This document shows positions 1 through 9,464 of a DNA stretch of 64,000 nt, in pieces (position 1 is the first letter of the stretch; each line of letters opens with the position of its first letter). The position numbers and the translations under genes are program-made. The notes under the pieces were generated by a model, which saw only the letters and a list, made by a program, of their open reading frames with translations, searched no databases and was not told the origin of the DNA. The stretch is from Deltaproteobacteria bacterium (GTDB taxonomy: Bacteria; Lernaellota; Lernaellaia; JACKCT01): NCBI GenBank assembly GCA_020845895.1, contig JADLEX010000053.1, positions 1-64,000 on the forward strand. Reading direction: 5' to 3'.

Positions 1-366
1 GCGCGACCAGTTGTCTGCCGCGAGCGGCTCGTCGCAAAAGCGCGGCGCGAGCAGATCGACGACGCCGAAGGTGTCGGCGGTCATCTCGGGCACCCAGATT
101 TCGCACCCCTCGAAAATGACGTTCTGGCGGCAGTGATCGATGTGGGAGTGCGTGTTGATGACGCGCGCGGGCCGGTAGGTGTCGCGAAGCCACGTCGCGA
201 CCTCGGGGGAAAATCCGGTATCCACGATCGTGACGGGATCGGTGTCGATGAGAAAACTGAAGGCGTCCGGGAATTTGCCGTGAAACGGCCCGACAATCAG
301 GAAAATCGCATCGCCCAGGGGAACCAGAACATCCAGCATTTCAAATCCCGAATCCAAATCCGCCAT
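1..366 (-). CDS. MBL-fold metallo-hydrolase, C-terminus cut by the window edge
   Basis: The reverse-strand frame stays open to base 1, so the 3' end lies outside the window. The visible part has the metallo-beta-lactamase layout: a beta-rich N-terminus, the strand VTIVDTGFS, then the zinc motif THSHIDH (HxHxDH). This fold is used by thiolesterase/glyoxalase II-like hydrolases and many other enzymes, so the substrate cannot be named. I took the ATG at 366; an in-frame ATG at 339, preceded by GGGA, is a good alternative. It is divergent from the aminotransferase gene that follows. Confidence 0.75.
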   Translation of the reverse strand, partial: MADLDSGFEMLDVLVPLGDAIFLIVGPFHGKFPDAFSFLIDTDPVTIVDTGFSPEVATWLRDTYRPARVINTHSHIDHCRQNVIFEGCEIWVPEMTADTFGVVDLLAPRFCDEPLAADNWSR

Positions 367-528
367 GGGCGGTTGCGCCGCTCTTGTCGCACGTCGAACT
401 GCGTTTTTAAAGGGCAACCCCGATCCCTTCGAGTCGCGTTTTCTTGATTTTGTCGGCCGATTCCCATAAGTTCCTCGTGCGCGTTGCGCTTTGCTTTTTC
501 TTGTGCGCCCTGCGTTTCGGAGGGGATC

Positions 529-1461
529 ATGACGGCATTTTCGGATATTCCCGGCAGCACCAAGGTCTGGAAAAACGGCCAGTTCATCGACTGGAAGGAT
601 TCGACCGTCCACGTGATGTCGCACGCCCTGCACTACGGGTCGAGCGTGTTCGAGGGCATCCGCTGCTACGAGACGAAAAAGGGCTCGTCGGTCTTTCGAC
701 TCCCCGAGCACGTCCGGCGGCTCTACGATTCCGCGAAGATGTACCGCATCGAGATTCCTTTCGCGCTCGACGACCTGAAAAACGCGATGATCGAGACTGT
801 GCGCGTCAACGGCTTCAAGTCCTGCTACCTGCGCCCGATCGTCTTTCGGGGCACGGGGCCCTTTGGCGTGAATGGCCTTCAGAACTCGGTCGAGACCTTC
901 ATCTGCGCATGGGAATGGGGCGCTTATCTCGGCCCGGACGCGCTGGAAAAAGGCGTCAACGTGATGTTCGCGACGTGGAATCGATTCGCTCCCAACACGA
1001 TGCCCGCGATGGCGAAGTGCGGCGCGAACTACGCGAATAGCCAACTCATCAAGATGGAAGCGGTACTCAACGGCTACGCCGAGGGCATCGCGCTCGACAC
1101 CAACGGCTACGTCAGCGAAGGATCGGGCGAGAACATCTTCGTCGTGCGTCAGGGCCGTGTTCTCACGCCCCCGTTGGGGAACTCGGTGCTGCCGGGCATC
1201 ACGCGCGACAGCGTCATCATCATCCTCAAGGAACTCGGTTACGAGGTCGTCGAGGGCATGATCCCGCGCGAGATGGTCTACATCGCCGACGAGGTGTTTT
1301 TCACCGGCACCGCGGCCGAGATCACCCCCATCGCGAGCGTCGATAAGATCCCGATCGGCACGGGCAAGCGCGGTCCGATCACGAAGGCCATTCAGGAGCG
1401 ATTCTTCGCCAACATCCAGGGCGACCTGCCCGACACGCACGGCTGGCACACGTTCGTATAA
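529..1461 (+). CDS. ilvE: Branched-chain amino acid aminotransferase (class IV, PLP)
   Basis: This PLP enzyme of fold type IV transfers the amino group between glutamate and the 2-oxo acids of leucine, isoleucine and valine in the cytoplasm. The product is 310 residues, the usual IlvE length. The N-terminus has the family block SHALHYGSSVFEGIRCYE. The Schiff-base lysine is K163 in the stretch AKCGANYANS, and E198 in SEGSGENIF matches the conserved glutamate near the cofactor ring nitrogen. The ATG at 529 follows GGAGGGG with good spacing. An upstream in-frame ATG at 484 would add 15 unconserved residues, so I rejected it. No other ilv gene is adjacent; the dehydratase at 23.9 kb belongs to a sugar-acid subgroup. 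D-amino-acid transaminase and aminodeoxychorismate lyase share the fold but fit less well. Confidence 0.93.
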   Translation: MTAFSDIPGSTKVWKNGQFIDWKDSTVHVMSHALHYGSSVFEGIRCYETKKGSSVFRLPEHVRRLYDSAKMYRIEIPFALDDLKNAMIETVRVNGFKSCYLRPIVFRGTGPFGVNGLQNSVETFICAWEWGAYLGPDALEKGVNVMFATWNRFAPNTMPAMAKCGANYANSQLIKMEAVLNGYAEGIALDTNGYVSEGSGENIFVVRQGRVLTPPLGNSVLPGITRDSVIIILKELGYEVVEGMIPREMVYIADEVFFTGTAAEITPIASVDKIPIGTGKRGPITKAIQERFFANIQGDLPDTHGWHTFV

Positions 1462-1519
1462 AGACGGTTACATCGTCGCCAAACGTGGTATCATGCACCA
1501 AAGCCATGCGAGGTGCGTG

Positions 1520-2608
1520 ATGCGCGCGGTTATTCTCGCGGTCTTGGTCGTTGGGTTCGTGACGGCGTTTGGCGGAGCCGCTCCGCGATCGGCCGGGGCG
1601 GATCATCAGGCCCAGCCCCGGTACGGAATCATCCCATCCGATCCCGACATTCCGTACTGGGAACTGTTCAACCTCGTCCTCGACACGCTCGTCTCGGATT
1701 ATTGGAGCCCCGACGGCAACTGGGACGGGGACATGATGGACGACGCGACGACCTTCGCGCCCGAAGCCTTGCTCGCTTGGGGATACGAGAGCGGGGACGC
1801 AGATTTGGTGGCGATGGGCGAGCAGACCTGCCTGTGGGAACTCGAACTGCTGGACGCGGGTTTCGGCGGCGACGTCGACGCGCTCCAGGAAGCGGCAATG
1901 GGTGCGCTGGCGCTGTGGTGGGGTTATCGCTTCGACGTCGATCCCGCGTTCGATCTCTACGCGCGGCTGCTGCCGCCGATCGTGAACCTGATCGCGATTC
2001 CCGTCGCCGAGGCCATGGCCGACGAGTACTGGCCCGCCTCGACGATCGTCGGATTCATGGCGCACATCGACAACGAGGTCGCGCGATACAAGCGGGCCGA
2101 CGAGCGGCAACAGGCGCTCGACTGGGCGAAGGAATTGATCGACTGGGCGTACGCGGAGCAGTACGACGTGGGAAAGGGGCTCTTCGACGACGGCTACCTC
2201 ATGTCGAACGGCGTGATGCTCGCGGCGACGGCCCAGTACGCGCGACTCGCCGATGACGCCGCAATGGAGCAAAAAGCGCGCGACCACTTCGACGCCATGA
2301 TGGCCGAACTGCACGACGGCGACCGGGGCGCCTTCTGGAACGAGCCGGGCGACAACGTGAAGCATTTTTCGAAAAATTTGATGGCGCAGCGCGGGCTGAT
2401 CGCGCTCTTCGAACTCACGGGCGAGACCGTCCATCGCGACGCGATTCTCGACAGCCTCGGGTGGATGAAGCGGGATCTCCTGGGCGAGGGACTGCTGGAA
2501 CACCACTGGACGGAAGGCGTCGGCAAGGCCGGCTACGTGTGCACCGGCTGCAACTTCCTGTTCCTCGACAACATGCTGCACTGGCGTCGCGCGCTCGCGG
2601 CACAATAG
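1520..2608 (+). CDS. Exported all-helical protein of unknown function
   Basis: The predicted product has a clear Sec signal peptide (MRAVILAVLVVGFVTAFGG followed by an Ala-rich cleavage region). The mature chain of about 335 residues has recurring aromatic/acidic helices (ALLAWGYESGD, ALALWWGYRFD, KELIDWAYAEQYD, FLFLDNMLHWRRAL). This pattern suggests an alpha/alpha-toroid like those of glycan-processing enzymes, but no catalytic signature can be pinned down. I chose the ATG at 1520 because the signal peptide starts there; the ORF opens nine codons earlier. A long reverse-strand reading frame covers the same bases but looks like a codon-bias shadow. A hairpin follows immediately. Confidence 0.72.
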   Translation: MRAVILAVLVVGFVTAFGGAAPRSAGADHQAQPRYGIIPSDPDIPYWELFNLVLDTLVSDYWSPDGNWDGDMMDDATTFAPEALLAWGYESGDADLVAMGEQTCLWELELLDAGFGGDVDALQEAAMGALALWWGYRFDVDPAFDLYARLLPPIVNLIAIPVAEAMADEYWPASTIVGFMAHIDNEVARYKRADERQQALDWAKELIDWAYAEQYDVGKGLFDDGYLMSNGVMLAATAQYARLADDAAMEQKARDHFDAMMAELHDGDRGAFWNEPGDNVKHFSKNLMAQRGLIALFELTGETVHRDAILDSLGWMKRDLLGEGLLEHHWTEGVGKAGYVCTGCNFLFLDNMLHWRRALAAQ

Positions 2609-2611
2609 AAA

Positions 2612-2637
2612 AACGCCGGCCACCCGGGACCGGCGTT
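2612..2637. terminator. Bidirectional hairpin between converging genes
   Basis: AACGCCGG and CCGGCGTT form an 8-bp stem around a 10-nt loop, four bases after the stop of the secreted-protein gene and 21 bases before the end of fusA. A-rich sequence on the left and TTCTTCG on the right flank it, so it could serve both converging genes. The T-tract is weak. Confidence 0.55.
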
Positions 2638-2657
2638 CTTCGTCGATCTCGTTCGGA

Positions 2658-4736
2658 TCAGCGGCCTTCGGCCTTCATGCGCTTGTGCGCCTCATCCAGC
2701 ACCTTCGTCTGCATGTGCGCGGGCAGCGCGTCGTACCGATCAAGTTCCATCGAGTAGTTCGCGCGACCCGACGACACCGAACGCAGCGTCGTCGCGTAGC
2801 CGAACATCTCCATCAATGGGACTTCGGCCGAAATCTTCTGCGCGCCCTTGCGGAATCGGCGCATGTTATGGACCTTGCCGCGCCGCCGGTTCAGATCGCC
2901 CACGACGTCGCCGATGTAGTCGTCCGGCGTCGCGATTTCCACGGACATGACGGGCTCCATCAGCGTCGGCCGCGCCTTCATGAATGCTTCCTTGAAGCAG
3001 ATCGACGCGCAGGTGCGGAACGCCATTTCGGAGCTGTCCACCGCGTGGAAGCTGCCGTACGTCAGGACGACGCGGACATCGACGACGGGATAATCCGCCA
3101 TGATGCCGTTGTTGATCGCGTCTTCCACTCCGGTCCTGCACGCGGGAATGAACTCGGACGGAATCGCGCCGCCGACGATGTGATTGACGAATTCGAAGCC
3201 GCCGCCCGGGTTCGGCTCGACGCGCATGACCGTGTGTGCGTACTGGCCCTTGCCGCCCGACTGCTTCACGTGTTTGTACGCGTGCTCGCACTCGGTCGTG
3301 ATGGTCTCGCGGTATTCGACCGACGGCGCCCCGACGACGGCACTGACTTTGAAGTCGGTCTTCAGGCGGTCGACGATGATTTCGAGGTGCAACTCGCCCA
3401 TGCCCGAGATGACCGTCTCGCTCGTGCGGTCCATGACGCGCACGCGAAACGAAGGATCTTCCAGCGACATCTTGCGCAGCGACTGATGGAGCTTCTCCAG
3501 TTCCTTCGGCGTCTCGGTCGAGACCTTCACGCTGATGACCGTTTCGGGAATCGTCACCGTTTCCAAAAGCAGCGGCGAAACCGTATCGCACAGCGTGTGG
3601 CCGGTGTGGGTGTCCTTCATTCCGATGAGCGCAACGATGTCGCCCGGGCCGACCTCGGGGATCTCCTGACGATCTTTGGCGTGGATGCGCATGATGCGCG
3701 CGACGCGCTCCTTGGTGCCGTTCGTGGCGTTGAGCAGCGTCTGCCCTGCCTTGAGCACGCCCGAATACGTGCGCACGAAGGTCTGCTGGCCGACGTAGGG
3801 ATCGTGAATGATCTTGAATGCCAGTGCGCAGAAGGGGTCTTTCGAAATGGGGTGGCGCGTGTGCGTCTTCTCGGGATCGTCGATGTCGACGCCGGTGATC
3901 GCCGGAGGATCGAGCGGCGAAGGCAGATACGCGCACACGGCGTCGAGGAGTTTCTGCACGCCCTTGTTCTGATACGCGGCCCCGCAAAAGACGGGAGTCA
4001 CCTGCGAACGCAGCACGCACCTGCGGGTGATGCGGTTGATGAGTTCGACGGGGACCTCTTTTTCGTCGAGGTACAGTTCGGCGATTTCGTCGTCGTACTC
4101 GGCGAGTTTTTCGAGCAGAACGCCTCGCTTCTCTTCGACGAGCGCTTTGAGATCCTCGGGAACCTCGGCCACCTCGCCCTCGAGATCACGGAAGATCCAC
4201 GCTTTGCCGCTGACGAGATCGATTGTCCCGGCGAAGCCTTCCTCTGCGCCAATCGGAATCTGATACGCGACCGCATTGGCGTCGAGTCGCTCGTTCATCT
4301 GGTTCACGACGTCGAAGAAGTCCGCGCCGGCGCGGTCCATCTTGGTGACGAACGCGATGCGGGGAACGTGGTAGCGGTCGGCCTGACCCCACACGGTCTC
4401 GCTCTGCGGCTCGACACCGCCCACCGCGCAGAAAACCGCGCAGATGCCGTCAAGCACCCGCATCGAACGTTCGACCTCGATCGTGAAATCGACGTGGCCG
4501 GGCGTGTCGATGATGTTGATGTCGTGACCGTCCCACTTGGTCGAAATCGCGGCGGAGGCGATCGTGATGCCGCGCTCCTGCTCCTGCTTCATGAAGTCCA
4601 TCGTGGCGGTGCCGTCGTGGACCTCGCCCAGGGCGCGTGTCACGCCCGTGTAAAACAAAACGCGCTCGGTGACCGTCGTTTTGCCCGCGTCGATATGGGC
4701 CGCGATCCCGATATTTCGCCTGGTCGTCAAACTCAT
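2658..4736 (-). CDS. fusA: Elongation factor G
   Basis: EF-G is the ribosomal translocase GTPase. At 692 residues this is full length. The P-loop AHIDAGKT (13-20), switch II DTPGH (77-81) and the G4 motif TKMD (131-134) are visible, followed by the EF-G domains including [10 protein letters not shown] and the domain IV/V region. G4 reads TKMD instead of the usual NKMD. The body resembles the mitochondrial-like EF-G group known from spirochaetes, planctomycetes and deltaproteobacteria; this subgroup assignment is inference. The ATG at 4736 follows GGAGAGG. The gene stands alone, without rpsL, rpsG or tuf, suggesting a second EF-G copy rather than the str-operon gene. Confidence 0.95.
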   Translation of the reverse strand: MSLTTRRNIGIAAHIDAGKTTVTERVLFYTGVTRALGEVHDGTATMDFMKQEQERGITIASAAISTKWDGHDINIIDTPGHVDFTIEVERSMRVLDGICAVFCAVGGVEPQSETVWGQADRYHVPRIAFVTKMDRAGADFFDVVNQMNERLDANAVAYQIPIGAEEGFAGTIDLVSGKAWIFRDLEGEVAEVPEDLKALVEEKRGVLLEKLAEYDDEIAELYLDEKEVPVELINRITRRCVLRSQVTPVFCGAAYQNKGVQKLLDAVCAYLPSPLDPPAITGVDIDDPEKTHTRHPISKDPFCALAFKIIHDPYVGQQTFVRTYSGVLKAGQTLLNATNGTKERVARIMRIHAKDRQEIPEVGPGDIVALIGMKDTHTGHTLCDTVSPLLLETVTIPETVISVKVSTETPKELEKLHQSLRKMSLEDPSFRVRVMDRTSETVISGMGELHLEIIVDRLKTDFKVSAVVGAPSVEYRETITTECEHAYKHVKQSGGKGQYAHTVMRVEPNPGGGFEFVNHIVGGAIPSEFIPACRTGVEDAINNGIMADYPVVDVRVVLTYGSFHAVDSSEMAFRTCASICFKEAFMKARPTLMEPVMSVEIATPDDYIGDVVGDLNRRRGKVHNMRRFRKGAQKISAEVPLMEMFGYATTLRSVSSGRANYSMELDRYDALPAHMQTKVLDEAHKRMKAEGR

Positions 4737-5003
4737 TGTCCTCTCCGCATCCGGTCGAACAGCGATAAAATGGAACAAGCCCCACAACCTTCCGGCCCTG
4801 GGGCGCGCGCTCTTTAGCACAAAGGGATTGGTCGTACAAGGGCGGCGACACCCGTGTACGAAGCGGGGAAGATGTCCGGGGCATCAGCGGGAGTCGATGT
4901 CCGGTTTTCCGGCGGGGTGGTTTAGAGGTGTGGGATACAACACCACAGCACCCTGGCCCGCGAGGCCCAAGCGATGGCGAAACGCGAGTGAATTCAGACG
5001 GAG

Positions 5004-5176
5004 ATGGAGGTTGGCCGTCTGAAGCGGGAGGTGTATCCGGATTTTTCGGTTCGCCATTTTCACGAGTTCGCGGTTCGGGAGCACGGTCTGAAGTCGGGCT
5101 GCACATGGACGCTGATCGTGCTTCAACAACACGGCCTGGCCCAGAAGGCTACGCGCCGGGGACAATACCGCCGCAA
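5004..5176 (+). pseudogene. Remnant of an ISNCY-type integrase-core transposase
   Basis: The forward frame encodes YPDFSVRHFHEFAVREHGL and, shortly after, a Trp-containing helix and an Arg/Lys-rich stretch ending RRGQYRRKK. This order matches the segment just before the DDE domain in ISNCY-like transposases (typically Y-x-DFNVRHFHE-x-L...HG...YTWVK-x-ALQ...RRR...HRRRR). An in-frame TGA lies five codons before the ATG. The DDE catalytic part is absent: the frame runs into unrelated sequence after about residue 58. It is therefore an internal fragment of a once mobile gene. The family call rests on remembered family patterns. Confidence 0.55.
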
Positions 5177-5182
5177 AAAGGA

Positions 5183-5259
5183 TTCCGACGCCCTTGAGGC
5201 GTCGGAAACAACCCCAAGGGATACTCCCGGTTTCCCAAACGACCGGCTTCGCCGGTCGT
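5183..5259. other. Two strong hairpins in the metG leader region
   Basis: Bases 5183-5192 (TTCCGACGCC) pair perfectly with 5198-5207 around the loop CTTGA. Bases 5239-5246 (ACGACCGG) pair with 5252-5259 around CTTCG. Neither has a T-tract on either side. They lie between the transposase remnant and metG. They could be leftovers of the element, ends of another small repeat, or structured leader RNA. Confidence 0.5.
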
Positions 5260-5412
5260 CAACACACCGGACATCTACGAACGCTTATGAACAGGACTTC
5301 TACCAACGCTACGGACAGTTCCGCGAGGAATCGAACGAGCGTCCCTTTTCAGGTCGGGGCATTCCGCTATGATACGCACCGTTTTCACCCAGACCCACGA
5401 CGGGAGAATCCG

Positions 5413-7485
5413 GTGAGCGCGAAGACCGAGAAAATTCTGGTGACGAGCGCCCTGCCCTACGCCAACGGGCCGATCCATTTCGGCCACATCGCGGGCGCCT
5501 ATCTGCCGGCGGACATCTTCGTGCGTCACAAGCGAATGTGCGGCGCGGACATCGTCTATATCTGCGGCAGCGACGATCACGGCGTCGCGATCACGATCAG
5601 CGCGCAGAAGGAAGGTCGCTCGCCCGCGGAGCATGTGCGCATCAACCACCAGTTGATTGTCGACATTTTCGAGCGCATCAACATCCGATTCGACAACTTC
5701 TCGCAGACGAGTCGGCCCCTGCACTACGGCGTCTCGCAGGAGTTTTTCGCCGACGCGGTCCGCGCGGGGTACATGGAGACGCGAAACGACCGCCAGCTCT
5801 ACTGCGAAAACGACCGGATGTTCCTCGCCGACCGTTACGTGACCGGTGCGTGCCCGCACTGCGGATTCGTGGGCGCGCGCGGCGACGAGTGCGGCGGGTG
5901 CGGCAAGTGGCTCGATCCGCAGGAACTGCTGAATCCGGCCTGCAAGGTCTGCGGCAGCACCCCGGTCGTCCGCGAAACGACGAACTGGTATTTCCTGCTC
6001 GACAAGCTCCAACCCAAGATCGAGGCGTGGCTCGCGGACAAGCCGCACTGGAAAGACAACGTCATGAACTTCGTGCGGGCGTGGCTCGACCAGGGCCTGC
6101 AACCGCGTTCCATGACGCGCGACATCGAGTGGGGCATTCCCGTGCCGGCGGAGGGCGCCGACGGCAAGGTGCTCTACGTGTGGTTCGATGCGCCGATCGG
6201 TTACATCTCGAGCACGATCGAGTGGGCGGCGCGTATCGGTGAACCGGAACGATGGAAACGCTACTGGCACGCGCCCGACACGCGCCTCGTCCACTTCATC
6301 GGCAAGGACAACATCCCTTTCCACTGCATCGTGTTCCCCGCGATGATCATGGCGAAAAACGAGGTGCGGTCCGAGCAGATCGTGCTGCCCGAAAACGTGC
6401 CCGCCAACGAATTCTACAACCTCGAAGGCCGGCAGTTTTCCAAGAGCGAAGGCTGGTACATCGACCTCGACGATTTCTTTTCGAAGTACTCGGTGGATGC
6501 GCTGCGCTACACGCTGTGCGCCAACATGCCGCAGACGAAGGACAGCGAATTCACGTGGCACGATTTCGGGTTGCGCAACAACTCCGAACTCGCCGACATC
6601 TTCGGCAACCTCGCCCAGCGCGTGCTCAAATTCATCGAGAAGTACTTCGACCTCGCGGTGCCCGAACTCGGCACGCCCGACGCGGAGGACCAGGCTCTTC
6701 TCGACCGAGCGGCGGCGCTGCCCGGCCGGATCGCCGAGGAGCTCGACCGTTTCGAGTTCCGGCGCGCGCTCTATGAATGGATCGACCTTGCCCGCGAGAC
6801 GAACAAGTACTTCGACTACAAAGCGCCGTGGAAGACGGTGAAGGAAGATCGCGCGGTGTGCGCGCGGACGCTGCACGTGTGCCTGCGTTCGTTGCAAACG
6901 CTCGCGGTGACCGCATTTCCGTTCATGCCCGAAACCGCGCAAAAACTGTGGATGATGCTCGGTCGCGAGGGCTGCGTCGAGGAGCGCGACTGGTTCGCGG
7001 GGGCGACACAGCCCTTCGAAACCGAAGCAAAACTCGGCGCACCCGAGATCCTGTTCGCGAAGATCGAACCGGCGCAGATCGAGGCCGAGGTGGCGCGCCT
7101 CAAGAGCTGGGCCCAGGCCGCCGCGCCCAAACCCGCCACGCCCGCGGTGGAGTACGCGCCGCTCAAGGATCTCGTGGAATACGAGGATTTCGCCAAGCTC
7201 GATCTGCGCGCGGCGCGAATCATCGCCGCCGAAGCGGTGCCCAAGAGCAAGAAGCTCGTGAAGCTTCAGATCGACCTGGGTTTCGAAAAGCGACAGATCG
7301 TCGCGGGCATCGCGCAGCACTTCAAGCCGGAGGATCTCGTCGGCCGGGAAATCGTCGTGGTCGCCAACCTCCAGCCGGCAATGCTGATGGGAGTCGAATC
7401 GAACGGCATGCTGCTCGCCGCGCGGATCGGCGACCGGCTGACGCTGCTCACCGCGGCGACGGAGCCCGGCGCGACCGTGAGCTGA
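5413..7485 (+). CDS. metG: Methionyl-tRNA synthetase with C-terminal tRNA-binding domain
   Basis: This class I synthetase charges initiator and elongator tRNA-Met. The 690-residue product has the HIGH-type motif HFGH (22-25), the signature loop as FSKS (342-345, for KMSKS), and a connective-peptide zinc knuckle with cysteines at 147, 150, 160 and 163 plus a second CxxC pair at 177/180. The last ~110 residues, beginning near YEDFAKLDLRAARI, form the Trbp111-like OB-fold that aids tRNA binding and dimerisation. I chose GTG at 5413, preceded by GGGAGAA; the open frame extends 73 codons upstream into non-conserved sequence derived from the hairpin/transposase region. The gene appears monocistronic and ends before a hairpin terminator. 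Confidence 0.95.
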   Translation: MSAKTEKILVTSALPYANGPIHFGHIAGAYLPADIFVRHKRMCGADIVYICGSDDHGVAITISAQKEGRSPAEHVRINHQLIVDIFERINIRFDNFSQTSRPLHYGVSQEFFADAVRAGYMETRNDRQLYCENDRMFLADRYVTGACPHCGFVGARGDECGGCGKWLDPQELLNPACKVCGSTPVVRETTNWYFLLDKLQPKIEAWLADKPHWKDNVMNFVRAWLDQGLQPRSMTRDIEWGIPVPAEGADGKVLYVWFDAPIGYISSTIEWAARIGEPERWKRYWHAPDTRLVHFIGKDNIPFHCIVFPAMIMAKNEVRSEQIVLPENVPANEFYNLEGRQFSKSEGWYIDLDDFFSKYSVDALRYTLCANMPQTKDSEFTWHDFGLRNNSELADIFGNLAQRVLKFIEKYFDLAVPELGTPDAEDQALLDRAAALPGRIAEELDRFEFRRALYEWIDLARETNKYFDYKAPWKTVKEDRAVCARTLHVCLRSLQTLAVTAFPFMPETAQKLWMMLGREGCVEERDWFAGATQPFETEAKLGAPEILFAKIEPAQIEAEVARLKSWAQAAAPKPATPAVEYAPLKDLVEYEDFAKLDLRAARIIAAEAVPKSKKLVKLQIDLGFEKRQIVAGIAQHFKPEDLVGREIVVVANLQPAMLMGVESNGMLLAARIGDRLTLLTAATEPGATVS

Positions 7486-7520
7486 TCCCGCGCGTTCATT
7501 TCATTTCCGATACCAAAAAG

Positions 7521-7544
7521 AATCCCCGGCCGAGGCCGGGGATT
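7521..7544. terminator. Bidirectional hairpin between metG and the OmpA-family gene
   Basis: AATCCCCGGC and GCCGGGGATT form a perfect 10-bp stem around CGAG, 35 bases after metG and 25 bases before the end of the converging OmpA-family gene. A-rich sequence precedes it (AAAAAG), giving a T-tract for the reverse-strand transcript. Confidence 0.75.
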
Positions 7545-7569
7545 CGTCGTTTCGGGATGTGCGCTCGCG

Positions 7570-9336
7570 TCAGTTGATGATGAACTCGACGCGGCGGTTC
7601 TCTTCGCGGCCGACCTCGGTGTCGTTGGGCGCGATCGGCTTGGTCTCGCCGTATCCCACGGACACGAGCATGTTGGGATCGAGGCCCTTTTCGATGAGCC
7701 ACTTGCGCACGGAGGCCGCGCGGCGCTTGGACAGATCCAGGTTGTGCGCGTCGGTGCCTTCGGAGGAGGCGTGGCCTTCGATCGTCAGCTTCTTGATGTT
7801 CGCGTCGGCCTTGACCACGTCGTAGACATTTTCGAGCACCGGGAACGACTTGGACAGGATCACGTCGGAATCGTACGCGAAGTGAACCTTGCCGATCGGC
7901 ACGATCTTCTTCTGCACGTCGAGAACGACGACGTTCGCCGTGTTCTTGACGACGGAGTAGGACTGCGCGGCCTCGGCCCACTCCTTGCCGCCGCCCGTGC
8001 TCACCTTGATGGACTGCGCGCTGTAGGCGCCGACGTCCCAGACACCCTTGTCGTCCGTGAGGTGCTTGGTGTCCTTGCCCGCGGCGTCGGTCAGGGTGAC
8101 GAAGATGCCGGGGACCGGATCGCTCGTGCCCTTCATGCGCACCTTGATGGTCAGCGTCGTGGAATCGACCGGTGTCAGAACGACAACCACGCTCGTGGTC
8201 TTGCCGAGCGAGACGCTCAGGCTCTTGCTGCCGTCCTTGTAGCCGTCTTTCGAAGCCGTGATGTCGTACGCGCCGGGCGTCACCATGGCGTCGTAGCAGT
8301 TTTCGCCGCCGGTGTTGACCTTGAACGGCTTCGCACCCTCGACGGCGAGGTCGGCGTTGTTGATCGCGTTGCCCTCGGGATCTTCGACGCACACCTTCAG
8401 CTTGCCCTCGGTCGGGCCTTCGCATTCGGGGTAGTAGTCGAAACCCGCGATCAGGCGATAGGTCGGAGAACCGACGCCGCCGCCCATGCCGCCGCCGCCG
8501 CCGCCGATGATGCGCGGCCCGCCGCCGAACTTGTATCGAAGGGTGGCGGTCAGCTCCATCGGGTTCGCCTGAAGCTGAAGATTCGACGAGGACTTGTACT
8601 GTTGTCCCCAGTATTCGAGCGAGAAGCCGAGGCCGCTTTTCCAATCGCGCGAAACGCCCGCGCCGAACAGGTAGGCGTTGCCGACGTCGGTGCCGAGGAT
8701 CGTCTTTTCCGGACGTACGAGATAACCCCCGTTGCCCGCGATGTTGAAGATCCCCAGATCCTTCTCGATGGCGAGCTTTCCGCCGAAGTTGGTGCCTCCC
8801 TCGCCGAGGAAGTGGTCGGGATCTCCGGTTGGGAATGTGCCGAAGCCCGCGAGCGCGAGGCCCAGCACGCCGTTTTTCTCCTCATTCAGAATACCGAGTT
8901 TGATTTCGCCCTTGATGTCGCCCAGCGCGGAGATGTTCTCCTGCTCCGTGCCCTGCACGCCGAGGTCCTCGATATCGTCGATTGACTTGCCGCGCGCCTG
9001 AACGTGATAAGGCACATCGACGCCGAGGCTGAGCCACGACCAGGGAGAGAACGCGAGCGTGAGGTTCGCGCTCAACGCCTGTTCGAGAACACCGGACTTG
9101 AACTCTTCGTTATCCTGGTCCTTGAGCTCGACCAGGCTGTCGGTGAAGTTGAAATAGAGCCCGAAGCCCCAGCACATGGCGTCGAGCGTCTGCGCGTCCT
9201 CGATCGCCAGGAAATGGCCGTTGAAAATGCTGGGGCGGAACATCTGCGCATCGAGCGCTTCATCGACGGCGAGAGCCGCCGTCGGAACGAGCAGCGCCGC
9301 CAAAATCAGGATCCACACCCTCGTATACCGACGCAT
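7570..9336 (-). CDS. OmpA-family outer-membrane protein with regulatory-like repeats
   Basis: The product is 588 residues. Residues 1-23 are a signal peptide. The following ~260 residues have the alternating pattern and aromatic ends of a transmembrane beta-barrel, then a Gly-rich linker (GGGGGGMGGG). Two or three carboxypeptidase-regulatory/PEGA-like beta-sandwich repeats come next (GAYDITASKDGYKDG is the clearest). The last ~115 residues are an OmpA C-terminal domain (IEGHASSEGTDAHNLDLSKR, GYGETKPIAPN) that binds peptidoglycan non-covalently. It therefore likely tethers outer membrane to cell wall. The ATG at 9336 follows AAGGGGG. It is longer than classical OmpA (~325) owing to the middle repeats. 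Confidence 0.9.
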   Translation of the reverse strand: MRRYTRVWILILAALLVPTAALAVDEALDAQMFRPSIFNGHFLAIEDAQTLDAMCWGFGLYFNFTDSLVELKDQDNEEFKSGVLEQALSANLTLAFSPWSWLSLGVDVPYHVQARGKSIDDIEDLGVQGTEQENISALGDIKGEIKLGILNEEKNGVLGLALAGFGTFPTGDPDHFLGEGGTNFGGKLAIEKDLGIFNIAGNGGYLVRPEKTILGTDVGNAYLFGAGVSRDWKSGLGFSLEYWGQQYKSSSNLQLQANPMELTATLRYKFGGGPRIIGGGGGGMGGGVGSPTYRLIAGFDYYPECEGPTEGKLKVCVEDPEGNAINNADLAVEGAKPFKVNTGGENCYDAMVTPGAYDITASKDGYKDGSKSLSVSLGKTTSVVVVLTPVDSTTLTIKVRMKGTSDPVPGIFVTLTDAAGKDTKHLTDDKGVWDVGAYSAQSIKVSTGGGKEWAEAAQSYSVVKNTANVVVLDVQKKIVPIGKVHFAYDSDVILSKSFPVLENVYDVVKADANIKKLTIEGHASSEGTDAHNLDLSKRRAASVRKWLIEKGLDPNMLVSVGYGETKPIAPNDTEVGREENRRVEFIIN

Positions 9337-9384
9337 CGAAGCCCCCTTCGTGGGAAGACGTAACGGTTTATTCGAATCCGCCCG

Positions 9385-9404
9385 CCCGCCGCCGAAGCGG
9401 CGGG
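9385..9404. terminator. Hairpin downstream of the Asp/Thr-rich secreted protein gene
   Basis: CCCGCCGC and GCGGCGGG form a perfect 8-bp stem closing the tetraloop CGAA, 60 bases past the stop of the reverse-strand gene that ends at 9465. There is no T-tract, so intrinsic termination is possible but not secure. Confidence 0.35.
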
Positions 9405-9464
9405 AGTTGAGTGCGCTGGATCGGGAGGTCCGGCATGGCCGGCCTTGTCGCGACCCTCGTTATT

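Larger units (their letters stand above)
4737..5412. other. 676-bp divergent region between fusA and metG
   Basis: No intact gene is visible. The left third must carry the fusA promoter. The middle contains a decayed transposase fragment (5004-5176), followed by two strong hairpins (5183-5207 and 5239-5259). The right end carries the metG ribosome site. Several short open frames here overlap each other and lack family resemblance apart from the transposase piece. Confidence 0.6.

Noticed and set aside
1379-2623. A 414-codon reverse-strand frame over the secreted protein gene
   Set aside because: It runs into the ilvE 3' end, its composition is low-complexity shadow, and the forward frame has a signal peptide and a following hairpin.
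2685-4817. A 710-codon forward frame opposite fusA
   Set aside because: The reverse strand is unmistakably EF-G; the forward frame is His/Asp/Arg-rich antisense shadow typical of GC-rich genes.
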